Below, in pieces: positions 36,934 through 46,633 of a stretch of 64,000 nucleotides of DNA. The stretch comes from JAIBBV01 sp044347745. Its GTDB lineage: Bacteria > Bdellovibrionota_C > UBA2361 > JAFLCA01. How positions within the stretch are numbered: the first letter of the stretch is position 1; every line of letters begins with the position of its first letter. Below the pieces are notes generated by a model. It ran no database searches. It saw only the letters and a list, made by a program, of their open reading frames with translations, and was not told the DNA's origin. The translations under genes were made by a program, and so were the position numbers. Where the stretch lies: assembly GCA_044347745.1 (NCBI GenBank), contig JBIKUD010000001.1, positions 62,001 through 126,000 on the forward strand, given 5' to 3'.

Positions 36934-38744
36934 TAATTGGCTCCTTGCTCGGCATTTTTATTTTTTCGCCAGGCAATAAAGATGAGGTCTGCAATAAGTA
37001 AAAATACAACAAGCAACGCAAGTAGGTCACTACGGTTGGTGGATTGAAGGTCTGCTCTGCTATTTGCAACGAGTGCTGGTTTAGCGAGAACTTTATTCTC
37101 AAGAAAATTTGATTCTTCTGGATCAATATAATTGAGCGCTTGGATGCCGCCCTTTAGGGCGTAGAGACCTGGCTCAGGAATGAGCGCTTCTGTGTTTACG
37201 CTCTTTTTGTCCCCAAGGCGACGCATTGCATAACTTCCAGATTTATAATCTTGGAGGCTGAGGTATCCGCTGGCACTATTTTCTCCAAGTACATATTTTA
37301 GTGCGTTGAGTAGTAAAATACTTACCACTGGAGACTTTTTGCCCTCAAAAGGCAGGAGTTCAAATCCAAATACAGCCTGTTTCATCCCAGAATTTTCGCC
37401 TGCATAAGCGATGGGACCAGATTCAACGTTCAAAATTGTCTTACTCCAGGATGGAGGCGTAAGAACTTGATATTGAGGGAGCTGAAGGGTGTTTAGTGCA
37501 AGATAACGCAATACGGGGTGGGTGGCGTCCCAACTACTCAAAATTTTACCTTCGGAGTTTGTCGAAGGAGCCGGCGGATCGATCTGGATTGAAGCTAAAC
37601 GCGGAAAGCTTGAGGGAGTAAAACGATGAAAGATAGTTGCTGCAAAATCTTCTGTGAGAGGAGGAGCTTTCTCAAACTCTTCAGGAAGTTGATGAATAAA
37701 ATGGGCAAGTTTTAGTTGCCTGAGCCCGAGTTGTTCCGGAGCTATTGGCCCAACAAACAGGACTTTCCGTTCAATTGGTCCCCGAGCTATCCAGGCGCGA
37801 TCGTCCTGCGGCAGTGCGTTTGCAGCCGCAGAGTTTCCACTTTTGAGCAGAATAAGTTCTGCTTCAAAAGCATCTGCAGAACTGGAAACTGGAATGCTGA
37901 TTTCTCGGTTTCCTAAGGCAGGGAGTGCAATCTCTTCTTCGGCAATTTTTTCCAATAATTGATTCTCCGGGTTTAATGCTTTGAGGATTACCCGAGCAAT
38001 TGATTTGCCGTTGCTAAATGCAGCTACACTTAATTTTATGAGTGGTGGTTGGATACTGTCGTCGTATTGAATAGAAGTAAAAGCAAGATTTGAAAGTTCC
38101 TCGGCAGAACGCACCTTGTTAAAAGGAACTAGACGAATTTGTTCTGTTAATTCGGCTTGCGCTGACTGTTTGTCGGTGAATATCAATATCTTATCGTACT
38201 GAGACTGTGCTGAAAGACGGGATAAGGCAGAGTCAATTTTGTCAGCTGCAAAAGCTAGGGAAACTTTAGTGAGCGCCACTAAAGCCTCGTTTGGTCCGAC
38301 AAAGCCATTGGTTAGCGATAGTAAGGCGGGAGACGTCGTAAAAATTTCAATTTTAGAGGATGCAGATAAAGCTTTTAATTCATTTTCTGCAGCTTCTATG
38401 GCCTTAGCCAGGTCAGTGCTTGCGCCTTCATCGCCAATAATTTTTCCCATGCTGAGAGAGTTGTCAATGAGGACAGCGATGTGGCTGGCCGGCTTTTTTT
38501 CATAGAATCCAGCTAAAGCGCAACCAAGCAGCAGCAAGCACAGAAGCTCAAAGTAGAAACGCGGGGGCGGGACAAACCGTTTGCGAGCGCGACTTGGTTG
38601 GGATAGTTGTTTAAGGATGAGAAGTGTGGGGACTATTACTGCTTTACCCTGCGCGCGCTGCCGATACACATAGACGAGCGCCGCTAATCCAATCGGAATT
38701 GAAATGAGCGCTACAGGGTATAAAAATCCCCATCCTAAAGTCAT
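36933..38744 (-). CDS. BatA-type membrane protein with VWA-like domain
   Basis: 603 aa. It has the BatA N-terminal pattern of two helices (residues about 8-25 and 66-82) around a conserved PTLLILKQLSQPSRARKRF stretch, identified by PTLLILKQL. A VWA core follows (AVLIDNSLSMGK, MIDAS DxSxS as D-N-S-L-S, near 93). The remainder is long, strand-rich and periplasmic, and ends with a helix at about 575-592 and a charged tail. It lies directly after DUF58 with a 4-base overlap. Confidence 0.83.
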   Translation of the reverse strand: MTLGWGFLYPVALISIPIGLAALVYVYRQRAQGKAVIVPTLLILKQLSQPSRARKRFVPPPRFYFELLCLLLLGCALAGFYEKKPASHIAVLIDNSLSMGKIIGDEGASTDLAKAIEAAENELKALSASSKIEIFTTSPALLSLTNGFVGPNEALVALTKVSLAFAADKIDSALSRLSAQSQYDKILIFTDKQSAQAELTEQIRLVPFNKVRSAEELSNLAFTSIQYDDSIQPPLIKLSVAAFSNGKSIARVILKALNPENQLLEKIAEEEIALPALGNREISIPVSSSADAFEAELILLKSGNSAAANALPQDDRAWIARGPIERKVLFVGPIAPEQLGLRQLKLAHFIHQLPEEFEKAPPLTEDFAATIFHRFTPSSFPRLASIQIDPPAPSTNSEGKILSSWDATHPVLRYLALNTLQLPQYQVLTPPSWSKTILNVESGPIAYAGENSGMKQAVFGFELLPFEGKKSPVVSILLLNALKYVLGENSASGYLSLQDYKSGSYAMRRLGDKKSVNTEALIPEPGLYALKGGIQALNYIDPEESNFLENKVLAKPALVANSRADLQSTNRSDLLALLVVFLLIADLIFIAWRKNKNAEQGAN

Positions 38745-39634
38745 CGCAATAACCCCGCAGCGGGTAAGGTGTGTAGCAAGAACTGTTCTAAGCTTCCTTC
38801 AACGTAATGGAGTGCATGGCTCACGCCACGAGAAAGAAAAGCTTGGCGCACTTCAGCATTATGTTTCTGAAGCAAATATTCGTAGCGTGTTTGAGATTGG
38901 GCATCCCATGCAAATGCAACTCGCTCGCCAGTTTCGCTATCTTCTGCGAGTGCATCGCTGCTTGTATTAAAGGGCTTGGTATCTGCTTCGCCAAGGAGCT
39001 GGATAGCGCAGATATCCAGATTTTTTGCTCGCGGCAAATCGGTAAAACCGCGAGTGTTTTCGAGGGGCATTAAAAAATCGGAGATAAAAATAGCTAAACC
39101 TGGAAAACGAATTTTACTTATGGACTGTTGGACACTCCGGGAAAGGTCTGCAGGTTGTTTTGGATGTGCATTTTTTAGTGCAGACGCTAAAGTGTGAATG
39201 GCACGTGCTCCGGTTAGGAAGGGTGTTTCGAGTACACCTGGTATATGTAAGCTCACCCGATCCTGCTCCATGAGTGCAACATATGACAAGGCTAGAGCGA
39301 GAGCTCCCGCTCTGTCCCACTTCGCGCTACTTGGTCCAGTATGCATCGAATTGCTCGGATCTATGAGAATGAGTACCGATAAGTCTTGCTCTTCTTGAAA
39401 TGTCTTAACGATAAGCTTGTCGCTTCGGGCATAAACTCCCCAGTCGATATGTCGAGGGTTGTCACCAAGCTCGTAGCGTCGATAATCAGAAAATTCTAAT
39501 CCGTGACCTCGTTTAAGGGAAATGTGCCCGCCTTGCCGTGTTCCCAAAAATGCTCGCCGACTATGGATCTTAAAAAGTTCCAAATTTTTGAGCAATTGCG
39601 GAGTTAGTTGCGGTGAAAGCACAAAACTCTCCAA
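38741..39634 (-). CDS. DUF58-domain protein
   Basis: 297 aa soluble protein of the DUF58 family, almost always paired with MoxR AAA+ ATPases. It shows the signature GHGLEFSDYRRYELGDNPRHIDWGVYARSDKL, located by its core GDNPRHIDWGVYARS, and a VWA-like MIDAS segment ILIDPSNSMHTG near residue 92. It probably passes between MoxR and the VWA membrane proteins. It is separated from moxR by 3 bp. Confidence 0.9.
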   Translation of the reverse strand: MESFVLSPQLTPQLLKNLELFKIHSRRAFLGTRQGGHISLKRGHGLEFSDYRRYELGDNPRHIDWGVYARSDKLIVKTFQEEQDLSVLILIDPSNSMHTGPSSAKWDRAGALALALSYVALMEQDRVSLHIPGVLETPFLTGARAIHTLASALKNAHPKQPADLSRSVQQSISKIRFPGLAIFISDFLMPLENTRGFTDLPRAKNLDICAIQLLGEADTKPFNTSSDALAEDSETGERVAFAWDAQSQTRYEYLLQKHNAEVRQAFLSRGVSHALHYVEGSLEQFLLHTLPAAGLLR

Positions 39635-39637
39635 ATG

Positions 39638-40645
39638 TTATTTCGCGCTGCGAACTTGATCGATTATGTCGTCAGAGCTCACTCCGTCAGCTTCGGCCTG
39701 AAAATTTAGGATCAGCCTGTGCCGCAGGGCTGGCAAAATTGCTGAACGTAAATCTTCAAAGGCTAAGTTAATGCGCGAGTCGAGCAAAGCAGAAACCTTT
39801 GCAAGCAACATAACTGCTTGAGCTCCACGCGGCCCAGGGCCGAAGCGAACATATCGTTCGGTATTTTCAGTAGCAAATTCAGATCCGGGGGTGAGGGCCG
39901 AAAGCATACGCACAAGTACTTCTTGCATGGGATCCGCAACAGCCACTTGCCGTACGAGTTTTTTCATTCCCTCTATTCTTCTGAGCATTTCTGCTTGGGT
40001 GAAAACAGTTTGTGCCTCTGGAATAGTTACTCCCGTTGTCCTGCGCAGAATCTCTTTTAGTTCTGCAGATGAAGGAGCGGGCACCATGACCTTAGCCATA
40101 AATCTATCGAGTTGTGCTTCAGGAAGTGGGTAGGTACCTTCAAGTTCTACCGGGTTCTGTGTGGCCAGCACAAAAAATGGCTGTGGTAGTTTATGTGTTT
40201 CCCCGAGAACAGACACTTGTCGTTCTTCCATAGCCTCAAGCAGCGACGCCTGTGTTTTTGGAGTGGCACGGTTTATTTCGTCCGCAAGTACAATATTGGC
40301 GAATACTGGTCCCTCTTTGAACACAAATGTTCTTTTGCCGCTCGAGTCTTCTGTGAGCACCTGGGTGCCGGTTACGTCGGAGGGCATGAGGTCTGGAGTA
40401 AATTGAATTCGACGAAATGAAAGCCCAAGCGCACGCGAAATAGATTTAACGAGGAGCGTCTTACCTAGGCCGGGCACTCCTTCGAGGAGTACATGCCCGC
40501 CCGCAAATATTGCTGAAAGCGTGCAGCGCACTACTTCATTCATACCGACTATTACTCGGCCAATTTCTCCTTCAACGCGAGAAAAAGTGTCGGCGAAAGC
40601 CGCGATATGCTCTTCAATCTCGGCAGCATTTTTAAACTCGTTCAT
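39638..40645 (-). CDS. MoxR-family AAA+ ATPase
   Basis: 335 aa chaperone-like ATPase of the MoxR/AAA_3 family. Walker A EGVPGLGKT is near residue 55, Walker B is IVLADEINRATPKTQ near 118, sensor 1 is VLATQNPVELEGTYPLPEAQ near 150, and the AAA lid follows. ATG 40645 is preceded by AAGGAG. It lies 30 bp after the DUF4175-like gene and 3 bp before DUF58. MoxR proteins with VWA partners assemble or activate complexes in other species; the client here is unknown. Confidence 0.93.
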   Translation of the reverse strand: MNEFKNAAEIEEHIAAFADTFSRVEGEIGRVIVGMNEVVRCTLSAIFAGGHVLLEGVPGLGKTLLVKSISRALGLSFRRIQFTPDLMPSDVTGTQVLTEDSSGKRTFVFKEGPVFANIVLADEINRATPKTQASLLEAMEERQVSVLGETHKLPQPFFVLATQNPVELEGTYPLPEAQLDRFMAKVMVPAPSSAELKEILRRTTGVTIPEAQTVFTQAEMLRRIEGMKKLVRQVAVADPMQEVLVRMLSALTPGSEFATENTERYVRFGPGPRGAQAVMLLAKVSALLDSRINLAFEDLRSAILPALRHRLILNFQAEADGVSSDDIIDQVRSAK

Positions 40646-40676
40646 CAAAATCTCCTTGTGCTCTGTATTTCTCGAA

Positions 40677-42482
40677 TTAACGTAATAAATCTTTATACTC
40701 TAGCGGCACCGGTTGTTCTCCTTTGTCGCTCAAGACCTCCGGCTTCGCAAGTTTAACGTCATCTAAACTCGTTTTAACTTTGGCGGGCTTTTTATTTTCC
40801 GCTCGTTTTCCATCTTTTTCTATAAAACGACTGTCCACTTTTTCTGGGTCACCCTTGGCTTGTGCCTCATTGAATGTTTTATTTGAGCCAAAAGGATCGT
40901 TGCCGGATTCTCCACTTTCATCAAATCGTTTCGACTCCTCACCCTGCGATCCGAGGGAACTTTGAGGCGCAGAATTTTCTTGTGGTTCAGTTTTCTCTTC
41001 GCTTTTTTCTTTTTGTTCTTCTGATTTTGGCCCCGATTTTTTTCCTGATCCCGACTGTGACGTTTGTTCTGGTGGCTTAGCCGATTCCTTTTGGTCTTCT
41101 TTCCCTTTGTTTCCAGCTTGTGGCTGTTCGGGTTTCTGCTGTGCAGGGGAATCTTTGGACTGTTGCTGGGCGTTTCCTCCAGAATTTTGGCCGTTCTGTT
41201 TTTGTTCTTTTTGAGACTTTTGTATGTCTTTTAGAGCATTAGCTGCTTTTTGAAGGCTTGGGTTCTCCGGCTTTGAATTTTCTGACTGTGCTGACTCTTG
41301 GGTTTTAGGCTGTTCTTCTGTGGACGGTTGGCCTTCCGAAGATTGGTTCTCGCTTTGTGGAGAATTCCCTTGCCCGCCCCCTTGGTCTGTTGACTGGGAG
41401 TCCTGTTGACCTTGTCCAGAAGAAGATTGGGATTGTTTTTCTTGTTGTCCCTTTTGTCCTTGGGAGTCCTGTGAAGCGCCTTGTTGTCCTTCTTTTTTGC
41501 CTGGAGAATTTGAATCTCCTTCCCCGTCGCCTTCTTTTTGCTTTTGATCTTTCTCTTGAGACTCCTGCTCTTTGGCGCCTGAATCCGACTGACCCTGCTC
41601 GCCTTCTTTCTTCTGTTCCTGATCTTTTTGCTCTTGCTCCTTCTTTTGTTGAGCCTTTTCCTCCTGCTTCTCTTGTTGCTCAGTTTCATTATTGGCTTGT
41701 GGTGTTGGCGTAGGCGTTGGAGCAGCCGGGGAGGTCGCCTCTGCCTGAGGAATTTCTTCTTCCAGATCTATTTCTTGGGATTCAGTCTCTTGTGTTTGCT
41801 GCGCAAGCTCTTGTTGGGCAGTTTCAATTTCTGCCTGAGCTTCGGCCAGCGCTGCTTCGATTTCGCTAGAGTCTATAGCCGTGGTTTCAAGTGACTTTGA
41901 GAGGGCTTCTAATTTTTCTTCTACAGCGTCCGGTAATTGCGACGCTTCATCCGCCACCAATTTTCTTAAAAGCGCTGCTGACTCAATGTTTGCCTTGCTC
42001 GGATTTGATGCAGCGCGAGGAACAAAAATTGCGGAAAAAAATAAGAGTGCAGAGACTCCTAACACCCAAGCTTCGCGTTTTGATAGCCTAGGGGTAAAAT
42101 GGGAATTCAGATTGGTTTGATTGAGAATTGGTTCAAGCTCTTGGGCAAGAAACTCAACCTGAGCTTTGGCGTTTATTCTTTCGCTTGTATCAAGATCAAT
42201 CAGAGTTGTGAGGCGTTCTTTGGTCCCTAGTTTTTGGTCCAGTGCGTGAGCAGTTTCAGTCGTGCGCGGAAAATATGGTGGGTTTTTACGCCAACAAAGA
42301 TATACGCCGACTAAAAAAAATGGAATTACAACAAATGGTCCTACAGCAAAATGTAAGAATTCGCAAAGTCGATAAGCCAGATAACTTCCTGTGCCAAGAA
42401 TTAAGCACGGCACCAAAAACCTTCGGAGTCGGTCCCGGAAGATTAAAAATTGTGCTTGGCGAATTGCTTTGGAGATGCCCAC
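40677..42482 (-). CDS. DUF4175-like membrane protein with long Gln/Ser/Glu/Lys-rich tail
   Basis: 601 aa. Two helices at about 23-36 and 43-62, and a third at about 137-152, fit a DUF4175/BatA-partner type membrane protein; the ALDQKLGTKERLTTLIDL segment near 85 is typical of that group. From about residue 205 to 560 the sequence is low-complexity, dominated by Q, S, E, K, G and P, probably disordered and extracytoplasmic or cytoplasmic depending on topology. The skewed composition also creates long false open frames on the other strand and in other frames (for example 41231-41689). It is upstream of moxR in the operon. Confidence 0.75.
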   Translation of the reverse strand: MGISKAIRQAQFLIFRDRLRRFLVPCLILGTGSYLAYRLCEFLHFAVGPFVVIPFFLVGVYLCWRKNPPYFPRTTETAHALDQKLGTKERLTTLIDLDTSERINAKAQVEFLAQELEPILNQTNLNSHFTPRLSKREAWVLGVSALLFFSAIFVPRAASNPSKANIESAALLRKLVADEASQLPDAVEEKLEALSKSLETTAIDSSEIEAALAEAQAEIETAQQELAQQTQETESQEIDLEEEIPQAEATSPAAPTPTPTPQANNETEQQEKQEEKAQQKKEQEQKDQEQKKEGEQGQSDSGAKEQESQEKDQKQKEGDGEGDSNSPGKKEGQQGASQDSQGQKGQQEKQSQSSSGQGQQDSQSTDQGGGQGNSPQSENQSSEGQPSTEEQPKTQESAQSENSKPENPSLQKAANALKDIQKSQKEQKQNGQNSGGNAQQQSKDSPAQQKPEQPQAGNKGKEDQKESAKPPEQTSQSGSGKKSGPKSEEQKEKSEEKTEPQENSAPQSSLGSQGEESKRFDESGESGNDPFGSNKTFNEAQAKGDPEKVDSRFIEKDGKRAENKKPAKVKTSLDDVKLAKPEVLSDKGEQPVPLEYKDLLR

Positions 42483-42487
42483 ATGCT

Positions 42488-43546
42488 CTATGGAGATACC
42501 CCCTCAGCATCTATCGGAGGTGTTGGTGCTCTATTTTGGGCTCGGCGGCTACGTTGGTACAAATTTACCGCTTCGTTATGTTCTTGAAGTGTTGTTGAGA
42601 AGACATGTTTACCGGTGCCATCAGCTACAAAAAATAGGTAAGAAGACTCCTGCGGGAACAGGGCGGCTCGAATCGCAGTCTCACCCGGACTGGCAATTGG
42701 TCCAGGAGGGAGACCAAAGTTCATATAGGTGTTGTATGGCGAGGGAGTTTGTAAATCTTCGCGAGTTAAATTGCCATTAAAGTTTGGAATTCCGTAAATT
42801 ACCGTCGGGTCTGATTGAAGTTTCATTCCCTGACTCAGGCGGTTGTGAAAGACAGATGAAATAAGGGGCTGTTCCTCTACGTTGCCAGATTCTTTTTCGA
42901 TGATGGATGCCAGCGTAATAATCTCATGACGACTTAATTGAAGTTCGTCTGCTCGCGCTGAGAATTCAAGTGGCCAACGTTTTTCACCTTCCTCTAGCAT
43001 GCGCCAAATTATTTCCTTGGCCGTAATTGGGCGTGAGAAAAAGTATGTTTCGGGAAATAAATAACCTTCAAAACTCGGAGCTGCAATTCCTGCCGCTGCC
43101 AACAACTTTGGATCGGCGAGCGCGGAATCAAACTCTTGCAAGCTCATCAGCCCTGCAGCTTCAACTAGTTTTCCAACTTCCCAGGCGGAAATCCCTTCCT
43201 GAAGTGTAATTTTGCGGCGATAGACCTCTCCTGATGCTAATTTTTTTAGAATTGCTCGAGGTTCCATCGCTGCTGTCAGTTCGTATTCTCCCGCGTTTAT
43301 GCTGCGATCACTTTTACGCATACGAGCTAATAACTCGAGGCTCCACCAGTGCCGCACTACCCCTTTGGCTTCAAGAAGTTTAGCCACCTGATGAAACGTT
43401 TTACCCGGCTCCACTTCAATCAAAACTGTTTCAGCACTCGCCTTGTTGGCTGGTGCCAAAAAAGCGTCCCGCATAATAAGGTAGGTCGCAAAAGCGACTA
43501 GGGCTGGAATTACGATAATCAGCACGAGGCGGGCTGCTGCATTCAT
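42488..43546 (-). CDS. mltG: Endolytic murein transglycosylase MltG
   Basis: Membrane-bound lytic transglycosylase that cuts nascent glycan chains and limits their length. One N-terminal helix (about residues 7-24) is followed by a LysM-like region (EVEPGKTFHQVAKLLEAKGV) and the YceG catalytic domain with catalytic Glu217 in SIIEKESGN, FHNRLSQGMKLQSDPTVIYG and the SPYNTYMNFGLPPGPIASPG block, each quoted as short cores. 352 aa is usual. It lies 18 bp after ruvX and 5 bp before the DUF4175-like gene. Confidence 0.95.
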   Translation of the reverse strand: MNAAARLVLIIVIPALVAFATYLIMRDAFLAPANKASAETVLIEVEPGKTFHQVAKLLEAKGVVRHWWSLELLARMRKSDRSINAGEYELTAAMEPRAILKKLASGEVYRRKITLQEGISAWEVGKLVEAAGLMSLQEFDSALADPKLLAAAGIAAPSFEGYLFPETYFFSRPITAKEIIWRMLEEGEKRWPLEFSARADELQLSRHEIITLASIIEKESGNVEEQPLISSVFHNRLSQGMKLQSDPTVIYGIPNFNGNLTREDLQTPSPYNTYMNFGLPPGPIASPGETAIRAALFPQESSYLFFVADGTGKHVFSTTLQEHNEAVNLYQRSRRAQNRAPTPPIDAEGVSP

Positions 43547-43564
43547 ATAAAGTATAATTAAAAT

Positions 43565-43993
43565 TTACACGTTCTTAGCTCGTCTTTCATCGAGAAAAGC
43601 TTGAAGTATTATGGCGGCGGCAGCCGCATCTATCTCCTCTTTTTTCCCGTTGTGACGTCGAGGCCTACGGTTGTCACGCAACCTTTCTTCAGCTTCCATG
43701 CTCGAGCCGAACTCGTCAATGTAGTAAAGCTCTATACTTACTCGCTTTTGTAATCGACGACAGAAGTTTTTTACTTTTTGGCATTGCTCATTTTCTGAGT
43801 TGTCTGCTCCAAGCGGCAATCCCACCACCAACTCCTGACAATGGTGAGTTTCGATAAGCTCTAGAATTGCTTTCTCTGCTCGGTTTTGTGCGCGGTCGAG
43901 AATGGAATGAGGAGACGCGAGTAGCTGGGAGCTGTCAGAAATCGCAACTCCCACTCTTTTGTCACCTACGTCCAGTCCGATTACGACACTCAT
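43565..43993 (-). CDS. ruvX: Putative pre-16S rRNA nuclease / Holliday junction resolvase-like YqgF (RuvX)
   Basis: RNase H-fold protein of about 142 aa. It has the family opening GLDVGDKRVGVAISD (the first catalytic Asp in GLDVG), LVVGLPLGADNSE, and the DEFGSSMEAEERL segment with the last acidic residues. YqgF is needed for 16S rRNA 5' maturation in E. coli. ATG 43993 gives the normal N-terminus; the frame is open 26 codons further upstream but that part looks unrelated. It is first in the ruvX-mltG-Bat-type operon; the divergent M23 gene lies 396 bp away. Confidence 0.93.
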   Translation of the reverse strand: MSVVIGLDVGDKRVGVAISDSSQLLASPHSILDRAQNRAEKAILELIETHHCQELVVGLPLGADNSENEQCQKVKNFCRRLQKRVSIELYYIDEFGSSMEAEERLRDNRRPRRHNGKKEEIDAAAAAIILQAFLDERRAKNV

Positions 43994-44389
43994 AATTTGC
44001 TTGGATAGCTTCCCTAGCCATTTTTTGCACAGCGACTCGAAAGTCGCGGCAGAACACATTCCAATATACACGGCAGTGGATATAACCGCAAAAGTGTAGT
44101 TAATTTAATATGTTGAGTTGTGCTGTGTTATATTGATTTTAATCTCCAAGCCTAATAACACGCTGTTTGTTGGCCGAATGCGCCAGTGAAAGCAGTTATC
44201 CTTAAGAATTTCATCGATGATAGCCTCCGTCTTAGAACGCTAGTTTATATTTTACTTCAAAGGCCAAATTGGTATCCAGAATCTTTATCGTTTAGACGTT
44301 CTTTAAGTTAGAGAACTGCGCTGATTCACGCGTTGATAGAACGTTTTGTTAGCTTGTTAAGTGCCTGAAAACTGTTTAGTTATATCCAT
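43994..44389. other. Divergent intergenic region, ruvX / M23 peptidase
   Basis: 396 bp without a supportable gene, A+T-rich. It must carry both divergent promoters; I found only weak matches (for example TTGAGT near 44114 on plus), so none is called. No hairpin stands out. Confidence 0.6.
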
Positions 44390-45877
44390 ATGCATTTACC
44401 CCGGACTGTTTCTGATAACCGTGTTTCTGCGTTTTTAATTGGCACGCTTGTGCTCCAAGCTGGATTGGCTGCAGTGGTCGGCCTACTTTTTGGATTGTCG
44501 CCGTTCAAAACGCAACTAACTTCCGTTTCACAAGTAACTGCGACTACGGATGCTACCTCATTATCCTCACAGAGTTCCGTGGAGATAAATTCAGTGCAGC
44601 CTGAGGTCATCGCCCCTGCTGTCCAGGAGCAAGTCCAAATTGCTGAAGTTTTGCCAGAGATGCAAAGAGCAGAAGTTTCTGAGCCTCGTGTGGAAGAAAG
44701 TGCGCCCCCTGTTCCTGAGCAAGCAATAGAAGTTGCCCCTCAAGCCCCTATTCAATCAGGAAAGGTTGTCGTTCATGTAGTTGCTGCTGGGGACACCCTC
44801 ACTAAAATTTGGAAATCAAATGGTGGAACCGTAGCTGCTGCATTAGCTGCTTCGCGAGCTTTAAAGGAATTGGATGAAAATATTCCCGGCTTACGCGGAG
44901 GCGAGAAAATTGAGTTGACCCTTTCAGAGGTTGGGGAAATTAGCCAAATGAAACGCAGACTAAAAGATGGTCGCGTGTTGATTGTGGTAAGCGAAGGTAA
45001 GCACTATCGCGCTTATTTTGAGGGAGCGGCGTTTGAAGAGAAAGAGCGAGTAGCTTCTGGTACCATTCGTAGTTCGTTTGCTGCCGCTGCAGATTCCCAA
45101 AATGTGCCCTACGAAGTGGTCGATCAGTTGGTGGATCTTTTCGGTGGTCGCGTCGAGTTTCGTAGAGATTTACGTCAGGGAGATAGTTTTTCAGTTATTT
45201 ATCAAGAGCGTCGTTCCCCAGAGGGTGAACTGGTAGCTTTAGGAAACGTACAGGCAGCTTCCCTTAAAATTGACGGCAAGTTGATGGTCGCGGTACGGCA
45301 TCAATCTCGTAACGGCAGTGTCACTTATTTTGATGAGTCTGGCGAACCGCTCGGTAATTTCTTTCTACGTTACCCAGTGCAGTTCACTCGTATCTCTTCA
45401 ATGTTTTCGACTGCGCGCTTTCACCCTGTCCTTCAACGTAGTCGCCCGCATAATGGCGTGGACTTTGCGGCACCAGTTGGAACGCCAGTACGTAGCGTGG
45501 CAGATGGCGTAGTAACTCAAGTCGGATTTTTCGGTGGCGGTGGAAATACGGTCAAGATACAGCACGGTGATCGCTACTCGACTGCTTATTTACATCTTTC
45601 TCGTTTTGCCAAAGGTCTAAAAGTTGGCAGTAAGGTGAGCCGTGGTCAGGTAATAGGCGCCGTAGGAGCGACCGGACTTGCTACAGGTCCGCATCTTCAT
45701 TTTAGTCTCTACGACAACGGTCGCTACGTGAATCCGATGACGGCTCAATTGCCAAAGATGCCGCATAAAGGTGAAAGCGTGTCTGCATCATACTTGCAAG
45801 CTACTGTGAAACTTATGAAGCAGCAGCATGAGCAGGTACGGGTAGCTTCTTTGCAGTCAGAGGCACATCGCGGATAA
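44390..45877 (+). CDS. M23 family metallopeptidase (murein DD-endopeptidase type)
   Basis: 495 aa, periplasmic and membrane-anchored by one N-terminal helix (about residues 15-40), then a Glu/Pro/Val-rich linker. Residues about 125-210 resemble an OapA/LysM-like cell-wall domain (HVVAAGDTLTKIWKSNGG). The C-terminal M23 domain carries zinc ligands H354 and D358 (HNGVDFAAP) and H437 (GPHLHF with H435), so it is catalytically complete, unlike EnvC/NlpD activators. It probably cleaves peptidoglycan cross-links, matching the neighbouring mltG. Its stop lies 14 bp from the end of the convergent DTW gene; GGATAAT/ATTATCC there forms a weak hairpin. Confidence 0.93.
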   Translation: MHLPRTVSDNRVSAFLIGTLVLQAGLAAVVGLLFGLSPFKTQLTSVSQVTATTDATSLSSQSSVEINSVQPEVIAPAVQEQVQIAEVLPEMQRAEVSEPRVEESAPPVPEQAIEVAPQAPIQSGKVVVHVVAAGDTLTKIWKSNGGTVAAALAASRALKELDENIPGLRGGEKIELTLSEVGEISQMKRRLKDGRVLIVVSEGKHYRAYFEGAAFEEKERVASGTIRSSFAAAADSQNVPYEVVDQLVDLFGGRVEFRRDLRQGDSFSVIYQERRSPEGELVALGNVQAASLKIDGKLMVAVRHQSRNGSVTYFDESGEPLGNFFLRYPVQFTRISSMFSTARFHPVLQRSRPHNGVDFAAPVGTPVRSVADGVVTQVGFFGGGGNTVKIQHGDRYSTAYLHLSRFAKGLKVGSKVSRGQVIGAVGATGLATGPHLHFSLYDNGRYVNPMTAQLPKMPHKGESVSASYLQATVKLMKQQHEQVRVASLQSEAHRG

Positions 45878-45891
45878 TTGTTCAGAAGCTA

Positions 45892-46476
45892 TTATCCTCG
45901 GCGAGTGCTCAGCATTCTTTCCACCATTTCATCAAAAAGCTTAAGTAGCGAATCAGCTACTTCTTGACCTTCAATTGTTCCAAGTACTGAAGCTACCGCT
46001 TCAAGAGTACTGATTCGACCCGGCCTATCTGCCTTTCTTAGTTTGTAGTTGGACGTAAGCATATTCCCCAACCCCACTCTTGGAATAGCTAATTGTTCGG
46101 TAATTGTGTGGGTAATTTTTTTTGCCTGTTTCCAGGTGCCATCTGGCACTATGAGTCGAATCGGTCGGCCAATCTTACGCAGATCTAGTGGTGTAACCGG
46201 GCCGTCAGGGAAAAGTAAGTACGTATCGCGATCTTCAGTAATAAGTCCGTCGAGATTAAGCGGCGCGTCCTCCCGCCCTTGAAGCCGTACTTTGCAGTTG
46301 GGAAGGGCAAGCTCGAGTAATCGCGCTGAACTACTTGGTTTATTACGCTCGGCGACATGCATGGCGACAATGAGTTGCGTCTTTGTTTCAATCTGCGGAA
46401 TGAGTGCACAGAGGCATAACCTCTTTAACATACGGCATCGATCGCAGCGATGGGGCGCGGGAGCTGGCTGATTCAT
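45892..46476 (-). CDS. DTW-domain protein, tRNA-uridine aminocarboxypropyltransferase
   Basis: 194 aa member of the DTW family (TapT/TuaA type), which adds the 3-amino-3-carboxypropyl group of SAM to tRNA uridines. The DTW motif is seen as PDGTW near residue 99 and the C-terminal PGRISTLEAVA motif follows. A cysteine-rich N-terminal zinc-binding patch (CDRCRMLKRLCLCAL) precedes, at about residues 11-25. It is divergent from cinA and convergent with the M23 gene. Confidence 0.88.
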   Translation of the reverse strand: MNQPAPAPHRCDRCRMLKRLCLCALIPQIETKTQLIVAMHVAERNKPSSSARLLELALPNCKVRLQGREDAPLNLDGLITEDRDTYLLFPDGPVTPLDLRKIGRPIRLIVPDGTWKQAKKITHTITEQLAIPRVGLGNMLTSNYKLRKADRPGRISTLEAVASVLGTIEGQEVADSLLKLFDEMVERMLSTRRG

Positions 46477-46633
46477 AAACTAGGTAAGCGTTACAGTTTA
46501 CGGTAAAGTTGTTCGACAAGTTCCGGTGACAGGTCCCGAGTTATCCAGATTCTATTAATCCTAACATACCTGCATGGATTATCGTCTGTTTTAGCGCTAT
46601 CGTTTGTTATCTTATTTTATTGAGGTCTATTGA

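Noticed and set aside
41231..41689. 152-codon Lys/Arg-rich frame on minus and similar frames on plus inside the DUF4175-like gene
   Set aside because: They are products of the low-complexity Gln/Ser/Glu region read in other frames.
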